From positions 1 through 64,000 of the forward strand of contig MKJX01000228.1 in NCBI GenBank assembly GCA_001942415.1: a stretch of DNA of 64,000 bases. Direction: 5' to 3'. The notes beneath the pieces are model-generated. The model ran no database searches and was not told the DNA's origin. It saw only the letters and a program-made list of their open reading frames with translations. The position numbers and the translations under genes were made by a program. The DNA comes from Pseudonocardia sp. CNS-139. Lineage in GTDB: Bacteria; Actinomycetota; Actinomycetes; Mycobacteriales; Pseudonocardiaceae. The number at the start of each line of letters is the position of its first letter. The stretch's first letter is position 1. Positions 1 through 7,973 of this stretch are shown piece by piece.

Positions 1-268
1 CCTCGACGTCCTCGACGTCCTCGGCGAAGAGGCGCCGCGCCCCGGCCGAGTCGGGTGCCGGCCCCAGGAACCCGGTCACCGCTCGGCCCGGTGCGAGCAC
101 CCGGTGGATCTCCGCGAGCCCGTCCGGCGTGGTGCCCACACCCCGCGGAAGCCCGTCACCACGTCGAACGACGCGTCGGGCCAGGGCAACGCGTTCATGT
201 CGCCGACCCGCAGGTCGCGGCCGGGTCGCGGTCCTCTCGCCGGTACGCGCGGGCGCCTGCGGTCCCAC
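1..268 (-). pseudogene. Class I SAM-dependent methyltransferase fragment
   Basis: Motifs of a UbiE/methyltransferase-11 protein can be read on the minus strand, in two frames: DLRVGDMNALPWPD, then FDVVTGFRGVW, then DGLAEIHRVLAPG, running off the left edge. A GGAGG box 5 nt upstream of GTG 268 suggests a start translationally coupled to the SARP gene, whose stop is at 271. Only about 20 codons precede the first motif, so the glycine-rich SAM-binding motif I is absent and there is a frame break near 140. It is either a remnant or a gene with an internal loss in the assembly. The substrate cannot be inferred. Confidence 0.5.
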
Positions 269-270
269 GG

Positions 271-2079
271 TCACCTCCTCCCCGGGTCCTCGACCATGCG
301 GACGAGCGCCGGGTTGTCGATCTCGGTGGCCAGCCGGCGCGCGGCGGCCAGCGCGGCCGTGTCGCCGAGCAGCCCGTGGTGCAGGTGGGCGCGGACCACG
401 AACTCGCGCATCTCGCAGCGCGCCGCGAGCTGCTGGAGGTCGGCCGCGAGCGGCCGGGCCCGCGCCTCGTCGCCGCGGCCGAGCAGCGCCCCCACGGCCG
501 TGTCCAGCACGTGCGCGTGCACCCAGCGGTACCGGTCGGAGACGCGGGTGATCCGCGTGTCGGCCTCGGCCAGCCAGCCGGCGGCGGCCGTGTGGTCGCC
601 CTTGTGCGCGTGCAGCAGGCTCATCCCGCGTGCGGACATCGCCTCCCAGCACGGATCGCCGAGCTGGCAGGCCATCGCCCACGCCCGTTCCAGCGCATCG
701 GCCGCCTCGTCGACGCGCCCGAGCCGCAGGTCCAGCTCGGCCTGCAGCGACTGCGGCCACGGCAGGAACGCGAACCACCGCTGCTCGCGCACGGCCTCCA
801 GCGAACGCGCGAGCGCGGCGCCGGCCTGGCTGTACTCGCCGCGCAGCAGGTGCGCGCGAGCCGCGATCGACAGCGACCAGCCCTCCTGCAGCCGGTTCCC
901 GCAGCTCACCGAGCGTTCGACGGACTCCGCGAGGTACGCGAACGCGGCCGGGTAGTCGCCCCGGTCCGACGCGTTCATCCCGCGGACGGCCAGCACTGTG
1001 GCGCACTCGTCGTCGGTCTCCGCGAGCCCGGCCGCCCGGGCCAGCCAGCGGTCGGCCGTGGCACGCCGGCCCGCCTGCACCTCGACGAACCCCAGCTCCC
1101 GGTAGGCCGTCACGGCGGTGGCCCGGTCGCCGGCCCGGGTGGCCAGCGCGGCCGCCTGGTGCAGCATCACCGAGCCCTCCTCGTCCCGGCCGCGGACCGC
1201 GTGCACGAGGGCCGAGCCCAGCGCCGCGCGGGCCCGGCCCTCCAGCGCGGCGTCCCCGCAGCGGGCCGCCTCCTCGGCCGCCTGCCGCAGCGACGCGAGC
1301 CCGGCCTCGACCGCGCCCGCGACCAGCGCCGCCTCCCCCGCGTCGAGCCGGCTCGACGCGGCCGCCCGGCCACCGCCCGGCCGGCCGGCCGGCACCACCG
1401 CGCCCGCGGTCGCCGCCTCCCGCACCGCCGCGGAGACCTCGATCCCCAGCTCGCGGCGCAGCAGGTCCTCGCACACCAGGGCCTGCCGCCGGGCCGCGTC
1501 CCGGTCGCCGGCCATCGCCAGGCTGCGGACCAGCAGCTCGTGGTTGCCCTCCTCCAGCGGGTTGCCCGCCACGGCCCGCGCCGCGTACGACACGGCCTCC
1601 CGGGCCCGGCCCTCCGCGAGCAGCGCAACCGCCGCCGTGCGGAGCCGGGCCTCCAGCAGGGCCGCGATCCGGTGCCGCTCGACCAGCAGCCACGACTCGT
1701 ACTCCGGGTGCGCCGCGAGCTGCATGCCCTCCAGCAGCTCGCCGCCCAGCCGCAGCAGCGGCGCCGCGTCGCCCCCGGTCGCGGTGATCGTCTCCAGGTC
1801 GACGGCGACCTGAGGACCGAGCCGCGGGCTGACCGGGTCACCGGCGAACGCGCCCGGCACACCCAGCGCGCGGCGCAGCTCGGCCAGCGTCCAGCGCAGC
1901 GCACCCAGCGGGTCGCCCGCCTCGCCGAACAGCAGCTCGGCCAGGTGGGAGCGGCCGACCGGACGCTCGTTCAGCAGCAGGTACGCGAGCAGCGCCCACG
2001 CCTTGCGGCCACGCGGGGCACGCACCCCGCCGCGGTCGTCCCGGACCGTGGGCGGGCCGAGCAGGTTGATCGTCACCAC
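271..2079 (-). CDS. SARP/BTAD-family transcriptional regulator with TPR region
   Basis: About 602 aa. The N-terminus (residues 1-95; INLLGPPTVRDD, RGRKAWALLAYLLLN) is an OmpR-like winged helix. Residues about 100-245 form the helical bacterial transcriptional activator domain. The rest is alanine-rich helical repeats of TPR type. There is no P-loop, so this is a short SARP and not the large AfsR/NB-ARC type. Start GTG 2079 is preferred because GGAGGA lies 5-6 nt upstream and the winged helix starts immediately; a longer in-frame start at 2187 has no such site. Family members activate nearby metabolic genes; the only candidate downstream is the overlapping methyltransferase fragment. No frame break is seen. 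Confidence 0.8.
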   Translation of the reverse strand: MVTINLLGPPTVRDDRGGVRAPRGRKAWALLAYLLLNERPVGRSHLAELLFGEAGDPLGALRWTLAELRRALGVPGAFAGDPVSPRLGPQVAVDLETITATGGDAAPLLRLGGELLEGMQLAAHPEYESWLLVERHRIAALLEARLRTAAVALLAEGRAREAVSYAARAVAGNPLEEGNHELLVRSLAMAGDRDAARRQALVCEDLLRRELGIEVSAAVREAATAGAVVPAGRPGGGRAAASSRLDAGEAALVAGAVEAGLASLRQAAEEAARCGDAALEGRARAALGSALVHAVRGRDEEGSVMLHQAAALATRAGDRATAVTAYRELGFVEVQAGRRATADRWLARAAGLAETDDECATVLAVRGMNASDRGDYPAAFAYLAESVERSVSCGNRLQEGWSLSIAARAHLLRGEYSQAGAALARSLEAVREQRWFAFLPWPQSLQAELDLRLGRVDEAADALERAWAMACQLGDPCWEAMSARGMSLLHAHKGDHTAAAGWLAEADTRITRVSDRYRWVHAHVLDTAVGALLGRGDEARARPLAADLQQLAARCEMREFVVRAHLHHGLLGDTAALAAARRLATEIDNPALVRMVEDPGRR

Positions 2080-2284
2080 GGCTTCCTCCTCGCCCGCAAC
2101 GATCCGCGAGCCCCGCGTGAACCGGCGTGTGACGCGCCCGTTCGGGGTCGTCTCACGCCACCTCACACGGTCTGCCTGAACCGTCACTCGGGTCCGGGAC
2201 GCCCGGCGCTACCGCCAAACCGGTCTCTCCTGCTCGCTCCTCCCGACCGCCCGCTCGTATCCGAGCTTCTCAGGGGGGTGAACG

Positions 2285-2308
2285 GCCTCCCCGGAAGCCG
2301 GGGGAGGC
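2285..2308 (-). terminator. Hairpin after the hsp20 gene
   Basis: GCCTCCCC and GGGGAGGC form a perfect 8-bp stem around an 8-nt loop, starting 5 nt beyond the hsp20 stop codon on the minus strand. There is no T tract, as is common in high-GC actinobacteria. It probably ends the hsp20 transcript before the SARP gene. Confidence 0.55.
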
Positions 2309-2313
2309 GCTCC

Positions 2314-2835
2314 TCAGTCCTTCTTCGGCTTCCCCGTCTGCACCGGGATGCTCCGCCCGGCGCTCGGGGTCACCTTCGGCAGGCGCAGCCGCAGCGTCCC
2401 GTTCTCCATCTCCGCCCTGGCCGCCTCGGCGTCGACGTCGCCGGGCAGCGTCACGCGGTAGTCGAACCGCCCGGACCGGCGCACGGTCCCCGGGTCCGCC
2501 TTCTCGCTCTTCCCGTTCTTCTCGGTCTTCCCCTCGGACCCGGCCGGCGGTTCCGACTGGCCGTACGCACCGGTGATCCGCAGCCGGCGGCCCTGCACGT
2601 CCACGGTGACGTCCTCGGGCCGCACGCCCGGCAGGTCGGCCTCGACCGCGTACTCGTCGTCGGACTCCTGCACGTCGACCGGCGGCGCCCACGCGGTGAC
2701 GGTGATCCGGGCGACGTCGGGGGACGCGGTGCTCAGCATCCGGTTCATCTGGTCGAACAGGTTGTCGACCCCCCACCGGCCGAAGGGGTCCCACTGGCGG
2801 ACGCGGTAGCGCCCGCGCCTGACCGGCAGCGACAC
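2314..2835 (-). CDS. Hsp20/alpha-crystallin small heat shock protein
   Basis: 173 aa, ATP-independent holdase chaperone. Residues about 45-160 carry the alpha-crystallin domain: the VDVQESDDEYAVEADLPGV strand region, RRLRITGAYG, and the C-terminal ENGTLRLRLPK signature. The tail has an I-x-V motif (SIPVQTG) used for oligomer contacts. A charged 20-residue Lys/Glu-rich insert interrupts the middle of the domain at about 95-115, longer than in typical bacterial Hsp20. The gene is intact. I saw no convincing CIRCE or HAIR (HspR) operator upstream. Confidence 0.9.
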   Translation of the reverse strand: MSLPVRRGRYRVRQWDPFGRWGVDNLFDQMNRMLSTASPDVARITVTAWAPPVDVQESDDEYAVEADLPGVRPEDVTVDVQGRRLRITGAYGQSEPPAGSEGKTEKNGKSEKADPGTVRRSGRFDYRVTLPGDVDAEAARAEMENGTLRLRLPKVTPSAGRSIPVQTGKPKKD

Positions 2836-2914
2836 GATGATCTCCCTCCGTCGGGCCTGTTTGGCGCCCGGCGGTTACCCGGTCCGGGAGATCGGCACGC
2901 GTGGCCGGGTGACC

Positions 2915-3671
2915 TCACTGCTCGAGCAGCCGCACGTCGAGCCGGCCGACGGTGGCCGGGTCCGAGATCATCTCCATGCCGCTGACCCGCCTCGCCGCGA
3001 CCGAGAACACGAACACCACCCGCACCTGCCCGCCCGGCGCCCACACCGCCCCGACCGCGCCGTCCACCAGCGCGAGCCGCGCGGCCCGCGCCCGTCCGGC
3101 GAACACGTGGGCGACCCCGGCCGGCCCGCGCACCTGCGGGGCCGGCGGCGGCGCGCCCGGGACCCCGGCCGCCGACGCGACGGCCCGCTCGTCCGCGCGC
3201 AGCACCACACCCGGGTCGAGCACGGTGAGCAGCGCGCCGAGCGCCGCCGCGCGACGCGGCGAGGAACGCCTCGACGACCCGGCGCTGCCGAGCCACGTCC
3301 GTCTCGGGGAGCCGCCGCGCCCTGCACCCGGCGGCGCGCGCGGCTGGCGAGCTGGCGGGTCGCCGTGGGCGTCCGCCCGACGATCGGCGCGATCTCGTCG
3401 AACGGCACCGCGAACATGTCGTGCAGCACGAACGCCAGCCGCTCCGCGGGCGCGAGCGTCTCCAGCACGACGAGCAGCGCCGGGCCGACCGAGTCGGCGA
3501 GCACCGCCTCCTCCTCCGGGTCGACGCCGCCGGCGTCCTGCTCGACCTCGTCGAGCGGCTCCTCGCGGCGTCGTCGGCCTCGCTGAGCGAGCCGAGCATC
3601 CGGAAGGCGACGGTGCGCAGGTGGGTGCGGTGCTCCTCGAACCGGTCGGTCAGCCGGTCGCGCTCGTCCAC
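2915..3671 (-). pseudogene. ECF41-type sigma factor (SigJ-like), region 2 missing and frames broken
   Basis: Three blocks read in successive frames. The first is the N-terminus (GTG 3671; RFEEHRTHLRTVAFRMLGS, SEADDA). The second is the sigma-4 region (EEPLDEVEQDAGG, VVLETLAPAERLAFVLHD, ARRRVQGA). The third is the SnoaL-like C-terminal domain (LDPGVVLRADERAVAS to RLDVRLLEQ) that is typical of ECF41. In the family about 40-45 residues covering sigma region 2.2-2.4 separate SEADDA from EEPL; here they are adjacent. That segment melts DNA and reads the -10 element, so the product could not work as a sigma factor if the loss is real. Two further single-base breaks near 3310 and 3245 look like the other sequencing-type indels. 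Confidence 0.75.
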
Positions 3672-3907
3672 AGCCCGTCCCTCACGTCGTTCGCGGATGC
3701 CGTCACACCCCTGACGAACACCCGGCCGCGAACGTGACCGCTACGCGTACGCGGCCGGAAACGTGCGCACGGCGGCGCGGGCCACCGCCTGCTGGAACTG
3801 CTGCGCCACCGCGGCCGGGTCGCCCGCGCGCAGCCGGCCGGCGAGCCCGCGAGTGGTGCCGGCATCCGACTGCGGTTGAACCCGTGGGTTCAGGAACCTG
3901 CGTTCCC
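3672..3907. other. Short gap with a possible coding remnant
   Basis: There is no complete gene here. On the minus strand a run of about 54 codons ends in AVRTFPAAYA and a stop near 3742. It has no credible start, and its upstream end runs into the spermidine-synthase-like stop at 3908. It could be the end of a gene whose front has been lost, as with the two neighbouring damaged genes. I do not recognise the family. Confidence 0.25.
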
Positions 3908-4775
3908 TCAGGGGCCGAAGAGGTCCGGGGGCGGGGCCGGGGAGCCGGTGGCCGTGGCGTCGGTGACCGGGCGGGCGCGCCGGTGAACCGCTCCAGCTCG
4001 GCGCCGTGCAGCACCCGGCCGCCGCCCGGGTCGCGCGCCACCCGCGTCCCGAGGGCGTCGACGGGCAGCGGGGTGCGGGACGCGACCAGCACGAGGTTGC
4101 CGAACCGGCGCCCGTGCAGGACGGCGGGATCGCTGATCAGGCACACGTGCGGGAACACCGCGCGCACCGTCGCGACCTGGGCTCGCGCGAACGCGAGCCG
4201 GTCACCGTCGGCGAGGTTGGCGGCGTACCCGCCGGCCGGGCCGAGCGCGGTGGCGACGGCCCGCACGAACTCGACGGACGTGAGGTGCCCCGGCGTGCGG
4301 CCCGCGGCGAAGACGTCCGTGACGACCAGGTCGAACCGGCCCGCCGGGGCCCGAGCAGCAACTCCCGCGCGTCCGCCGTGCGGATCTTGATGCGCCAGGA
4401 CCGCTCCAGCGGGAGCACGCGGCGGACCAGCTCGACGAGCCCGCCGTCGATCTCGGCGACGTGCTGGTCGGAGCGCGGCCGGGTGGCCGCGACGTACCGG
4501 GGCAGCGTCAGCCCGCCGCCGCCGAGGTGCAGCGCGCGCATCGGACGGCGCGGCGGCAGCGCGGTGTCGGCGACGTGGCCGAGCCGGCGGACGTACTCGA
4601 ACTCCAGATGCGTCGGATCGTCGAGATCGACGTGCGACTGCGGGGTACCGTCCAGGAGGAGCGTCCAGGCGCGTGGCCGTTCGCGGTCCGGCAGCAGCTC
4701 CACGAGGCCGGAGCCGACCCGCGCTCGCACCCGTGCCGCACGTGCGGCGCGCCGGCCACCGGAAGAACCGTCCAC
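3908..4775 (-). CDS. Spermidine synthase-like (SpeE fold) protein
   Basis: About 289 aa once two single-base breaks (near 4350 and 3965) are repaired. The N-terminus has SGLVELLPDRERPRAWTL and DGTPQSHVDLDDPTHLEFEY, matching the small N-terminal barrel of spermidine synthases. Residues about 95-125 carry the nucleotide-binding motif ALHLGGGGLTLPRY and the acidic loop AEIDGGLVELVRR. The middle has FDLVVTDVFAAGRTPGHLTS. Actinobacterial members of this fused/SpeE-like group are usually not proven polyamine synthases, so the substrate is uncertain. Start GTG 4775 is chosen because conserved sequence begins shortly after it; translation further upstream is Arg/Pro-rich and unlikely. The C-terminus ends PPDLFGP. 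Confidence 0.7.
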
Positions 4776-4831
4776 CGATCGAGTATCGGCCGCCGGGAAC
4801 CGTGGAGGGGGTTCGGACCGTCCAAGCTGAC

Positions 4832-5514
4832 ATGGAAGCGCGCGGGGGGCGGCCACGGGCATGGTGGCGGCGGGCACGGTGGGCCGTGGCGGCGGTCGTC
4901 GCACCGCTGCTCCTGATCGGGCCGTTCGCCTGGCTCCTGCTCACCACGAACGACCGGCGCACCACGCCCGAGCTCGTGCCGCAACGGCCCGTGGCGCTGG
5001 TGCTCGGCGCGGGCGTGCGCCCCGACGGGCGGCCGTCGCTGCTGCTGGCCCGGCGCCTGGACCTCGCCGCCGACCTCTACCACCGCGGCCGGGTCGACGC
5101 CGTGCTCGTGAGCGGCGACAACAGCGTCGAGACCTACAACGAGACCGACACGATGCGCGCCTACCTCGTCGCGGCGGGCGTGCCGGACGCCAAGATCGCC
5201 GGCGACTACGCCGGGTTCAGCACCTGGGACTCCTGCGCCCGGGCCGGCGCGATCTTCGGTGTCCGCGCGGCCACGGTCGTCACCCAGGCGTTCCACCTGC
5301 CGCGCGCCGTCGCGCTCTGCCGCGCGGCCGGGATCGACGCGGTCGGCGTCGGCGACCCGAGCCTCGCGTCCGCGGCTACGCCACCGTCTACGGCTGGGCC
5401 CGGGAGATCCCGGCCGCGTTCCCGGCTCTCGCCGACATGGCGTTCACCCCCGACCCGCGGTTCCTCGGCCCGTACGAGCCGGGCGTCGACAACGCCCTCG
5501 CCACGCCGCGCTGA
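4832..5514 (+). CDS. DUF218/SanA-YdcF-like membrane-anchored protein
   Basis: About 227 aa. One N-terminal transmembrane helix (residues about 17-38, AVVAPLLLIGPFAWLLL) follows a basic stretch. The DUF218 domain then has ALVLGAGVRPDGRPS, LLARRLDLAADLY, DAVLVSGDN, YNETDTMRAYLVAAGV and VVTQAFHLPRAV, the usual SanA/YdcF signatures. The family is linked to envelope integrity and vancomycin tolerance in enterobacteria; the enzymatic role is unknown. A single missing base near 5378 shifts the frame before GYATVYGWAREIPAAF; with it restored the protein ends at the normal place. Faces the lipoprotein gene at 5638 tail to tail. Confidence 0.8.
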
Positions 5515-5637
5515 GCCGGCGCGACGCCGGCCGCGCGGTCCGCGGCTCGGTCCCGGCGGACGGGCCGGGCCAACGCGCCCGAGCCTGCCGAGCCCGCCGG
5601 ACGGGCCGAGCCCGCCGGCGAGCCGAGCCGAACAGGG

Positions 5638-5958
5638 TCAGAAGGGCCGCACCCGCACGACGACCTCGGTGTCGGTCACGCTCTCGACCCCGACCGTGAA
5701 GCCCTCGGCGTTCGCCTCCCCGCCGACCGGCACGGTGATCGTCTGCCCGGCGACCTGGAGCTCGGCGGCGCCGTTCTGCACCCCGACCAGCCGGGCCTCG
5801 ATCCCGAGCACCGACACCGCGGCCTCGCCGCTGCGGGGGAACGTGATCGTGCAGCCGTTCACGCCGCAGTTGGTGTTCGACCCCGACCCGCCGCATCCGG
5901 AGACGAGCACGACGGCGAAGAGAACGGACAGAACGGACAAACCGACACGACGAACCAT
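5638..5958 (-). CDS. Small secreted lipoprotein of unknown function
   Basis: About 106 aa. Start ATG 5958 gives a classical lipoprotein signal: basic MVRRVG, a hydrophobic stretch, then the lipobox VSGC at residues about 18-21. The mature part is polar and Gly/Val-rich with one Cys pair (NTNCGVNGC) and beta-rich sequence ending VVVRVRPF. Longer in-frame translation from further upstream would bury the signal peptide and is rejected. I do not recognise the mature domain. The gene is intact and monocistronic, 81 nt downstream of the HTH gene stop at 6040. Confidence 0.7.
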   Translation of the reverse strand: MVRRVGLSVLSVLFAVVLVSGCGGSGSNTNCGVNGCTITFPRSGEAAVSVLGIEARLVGVQNGAAELQVAGQTITVPVGGEANAEGFTVGVESVTDTEVVVRVRPF

Positions 5959-6039
5959 GAAAGGGAGCCTACGTGCTCCACGGCACAAGACGGTGACCGC
6001 CCGCAGAACGGGCGACACCAGGAGCCTGCTCCAGGCGGG

Positions 6040-6945
6040 TCAGTCCCCGGCGCAGAGCCGCTTGAGGATCGCGGTGGACCGGGCCGGCGTCTCGGCCTGC
6101 ACGCTCACCCGCTCCATGACGGCGAGGTAGTCCTCCACCTCGTTGCGCTTGTCGAGGTAGACCGCGCTGTTGAGCTGCTCCAGGTACACGATGTCCGGGA
6201 GATCCGGCTCCGCGAACCGCAGGATCGTGAACGGGCCACCGGCCGCCGCGTGGCTCCCGAGCCGGAACGGCAGCACCTGCACGGTGACGTTCGGCAGCTC
6301 GCTCATCTCCAGCAGGTGCTCCAGCTGCGCCTTCATGACGTGCGGCGCGCCGAACGGGCGGCTCAGCGCGGCCTCGTCGATCACGGCCCACAGCTGCGGG
6401 GCGCCGGGCTCGTGCAGCATCTTCTGCCGGGTCATGCGCAGGTTCACGCGCCGGTCGATCTCGTCGGCCGACTCGGCCTGGTGCCCGACCAGGATGACGT
6501 TGCGCGCGTAGTCCTCGGTCTGCAGCAGGCCGGGGACGAACTGCACCTGGTAGGTCCGGATCACCCGCGCGGACTGCTCCAGCCCGAGGTACATCTCGAA
6601 CCACGCCGGGAGCACCGGCGCGTGCTGGTGCCACCAGCCGCGCGCGTTGGCCTGCTCGACCAGCTGGAGGAACTCGGCCCGCTCGGACTCGTCGTTGATG
6701 CCGTAGAGGTCGAGCAGGTCGACGATGTCGCGCACCTTGAACCCGACGCGCCCCAGCTCCAGGCGGCTGATCTTCGCGTGGGAGGCGCGGATGACATCCC
6801 CGGCGGCCTCGCGCGAGATCCCGTTGGCCTCGCGCCAGCGGCGGAGCTGGGTGCCGATGACGATGCGCAGGACAGTGGGCCCGCCGGGCTGGCCGGGGTC
6901 CACCGGCCGCTGGCCCGTCGCCCGCCCGCTCTGCTCTCGACTCAC
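6040..6945 (-). CDS. Scr1-type helix-turn-helix regulator (DUF5753)
   Basis: 301 aa. Residues about 26-85 form an XRE-like HTH (TQLRRWREANGISREAAGD, SHAKISRLELGR). Residues about 100-285 are DUF5753, with QFVPGLLQTEDYARN, RMTRQKML, VIDEAALSRPFG and the end motif SVYLDK/NEVEDYLAVM-like. This architecture, together with a DUF397 partner, is expanded in Streptomyces and other actinobacteria (BldB/WhiJ- and Scr1-like pairs) and acts in development or as a toxin-antitoxin-like module; the DUF397 protein usually counteracts the HTH protein. Start GTG 6945. It lies downstream of the DUF397 gene on the same strand, separated by a hairpin at 7058-7085. Confidence 0.88.
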   Translation of the reverse strand: MSREQSGRATGQRPVDPGQPGGPTVLRIVIGTQLRRWREANGISREAAGDVIRASHAKISRLELGRVGFKVRDIVDLLDLYGINDESERAEFLQLVEQANARGWWHQHAPVLPAWFEMYLGLEQSARVIRTYQVQFVPGLLQTEDYARNVILVGHQAESADEIDRRVNLRMTRQKMLHEPGAPQLWAVIDEAALSRPFGAPHVMKAQLEHLLEMSELPNVTVQVLPFRLGSHAAAGGPFTILRFAEPDLPDIVYLEQLNSAVYLDKRNEVEDYLAVMERVSVQAETPARSTAILKRLCAGD

Positions 6946-7057
6946 TGTTGTTCAACCCCCGTGGAACCTATGTCTGTCGGGTGCTCCCCGGCCGCCGGGA
7001 CGGCGTCAGCAGCCGGTACGGCGGGGACGTGCGGGCCGCCGACACGCAAAGAGCATA

Positions 7058-7085
7058 GACCGGCCGCGGTCTTCCGCGGCCGGTC
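7058..7085 (-). terminator. 12-bp perfect hairpin between DUF397 and HTH genes
   Basis: GACCGGCCGCGG and CCGCGGCCGGTC flank a 4-nt loop, a perfect stem 64 nt past the DUF397 stop on the minus strand. It probably terminates or attenuates transcription between the two partner genes, implying that the HTH gene has its own promoter in 6946-7057. Confidence 0.6.
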
Positions 7086-7148
7086 TTGCGCCAAGCTGCA
7101 GACCGCCTGGTCAGACGGTCGGGTCAGACGGTGTGACGGCCGGCGGGG

Positions 7149-7394
7149 TCAGACCGCCAGGTCGTCGAACTCGCCGTCCTTGGCGCCCTTGATGAAGGCC
7201 GCGATCTCCGCGCGCGTGTAGATGAGCGCGGGGCCGTGCGGGTCGCGGGAGTTGCGCACCGCGATCTCGCCGCCGGCCAGGGGAGCGACCTCGACGCAGT
7301 CACCGTTGGGGTTGCTGGCCTGGCTCTTGCGCCACGCCACCGCGCCCAGCCGGTCGGCCGAGATCCCGTTGTCGTCGATGTGCTGCATGTCCAC
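7149..7394 (-). CDS. DUF397 domain protein (partner of the Scr1-type HTH)
   Basis: 81 aa. The DUF397 core is plain: VAWRKSQASNPNGDCVEVA, then IAVRNSRDPHGPALIYTR and EIAAFIKGAKDGEFD at the end. Members are short proteins encoded next to DUF5753/XRE regulators and are thought to bind and antagonise them. Start GTG 7394 has GGGAGTGA upstream; ATG 7388 is also possible. The promoter region just upstream contains the tandem 12-bp repeat array at 7444-7491, a likely operator. Confidence 0.88.
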   Translation of the reverse strand: MDMQHIDDNGISADRLGAVAWRKSQASNPNGDCVEVAPLAGGEIAVRNSRDPHGPALIYTRAEIAAFIKGAKDGEFDDLAV

Positions 7395-7443
7395 TCACTC
7401 CCGACCCATGGGCCGCCGAGACGTCAACCTCGGTCGGCACGTC

Positions 7444-7491
7444 TTGCAGATGCAATTGCAGATGTTGTTGCAAAGGGGCTTGCGGATGCAA
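7444..7491. promoter_or_regulatory. Four tandem 12-bp repeats (iteron-like operator)
   Basis: Four units start exactly 12 bp apart at 7444, 7456, 7468 and 7480: TTGCAGATGCAA, TTGCAGATGTTG, TTGCAAAGGGGC, TTGCGGATGCAA. Units 1 and 4 are also near-palindromic (CTTGCGGATGCAAG in unit 4). The array lies in the 168-bp gap between the divergent DUF397 gene and the Cys-rich gene at 7581. A cooperative binding site for the neighbouring Scr1-type HTH protein is the simplest reading; this is inference from position. Confidence 0.6.
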
Positions 7492-7580
7492 GTCGTAGCC
7501 GACAGACTGTGATCACCGGCGCACGCCGCCGGACGATGACGTGAACACACGCTGACCGACCTGTGTGCGGAGTGGGGACC

Positions 7581-7853
7581 GTGAACAGACTTGGCTGGGG
7601 AACGGCGACGACCGAACCCACGCTGATGGCGGGTGCCACCGTGTCGGTGACCTGCATGGCCGACGGCCGGGCGCACGCGGTGCGCGACTCGGAGATCGCC
7701 GCGACGTCCAGCTGTCACAGTGGCTACTACTCCGCCGTCTGCGGACACGTCGTCACGCCCGCGTCGATGGTGGAGCCGGACGGCGAGCTGTGCCCCGGCT
7801 GCGCCGAGCGCGACGTCACCCACCGCCGCCGGCGCCGCGAGCGCTTCTACTAG
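7581..7853 (+). CDS. Small Cys-rich (zinc-ribbon-like) hypothetical protein
   Basis: About 90 aa from GTG 7581. The C-terminal half holds VCGHVVTPASM, then DGELCPGCAERD, then a basic tail RRRRRERFY. The spacing CG-x4-PAxM-x5-GExCPxC is shared with the protein encoded at 16654-16910, so the two are paralogues. The three conserved cysteines plus a further Cys or His upstream could bind one zinc. Divergent from DUF397/Scr1 genes across the 12-bp repeat array. Function unknown; a small partner of the nearby HTH protein is possible. Alternative starts are GTG 7563 and ATG 7626. Confidence 0.6.
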   Translation: MNRLGWGTATTEPTLMAGATVSVTCMADGRAHAVRDSEIAATSSCHSGYYSAVCGHVVTPASMVEPDGELCPGCAERDVTHRRRRRERFY

Positions 7854-7924
7854 CTGCAACGAAGAAGAGGGGACGGGCGGCTCCCGCGCCGCGGGGGCAG
7901 CAGGTGAAGCCGCCCGAACGTACG

Positions 7925-7955
7925 GCGGGGCCGGGGCGATGCGCCCCGGCCCCGC
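7925..7955. terminator. Bidirectional terminator, 14-bp perfect stem
   Basis: GCGGGGCCGGGGCG and CGCCCCGGCCCCGC face each other across three nucleotides, between the converging Cys-rich gene (stop 7853) and the sugar permease gene (stop 7974). The position and perfect symmetry fit a terminator working in both directions. Confidence 0.75.
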
Positions 7956-7973
7956 GTACCACCCCGGTCTGCG

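Noticed and set aside
271-2079. Biosynthetic gene cluster marked by the SARP regulator
   Set aside because: No polyketide, peptide or terpene synthase gene is found within the window around it.
55-2985. Very long plus-strand open frame over the SARP and hsp20 genes
   Set aside because: Arg/Pro/Gly-rich composition and third-position pattern of an antisense shadow; the minus-strand genes explain the region.
3703-4965. A fused 420-codon protein joining the spermidine-synthase-like gene to downstream sequence
   Set aside because: The in-frame extension past the domain is low-complexity Pro/Arg sequence produced by a frame break; another frame gives a natural stop at 3908.
7444-7491. CRISPR or plasmid iteron origin
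   Set aside because: Repeat unit is 12 bp without spacers and no rep or cas gene is near.
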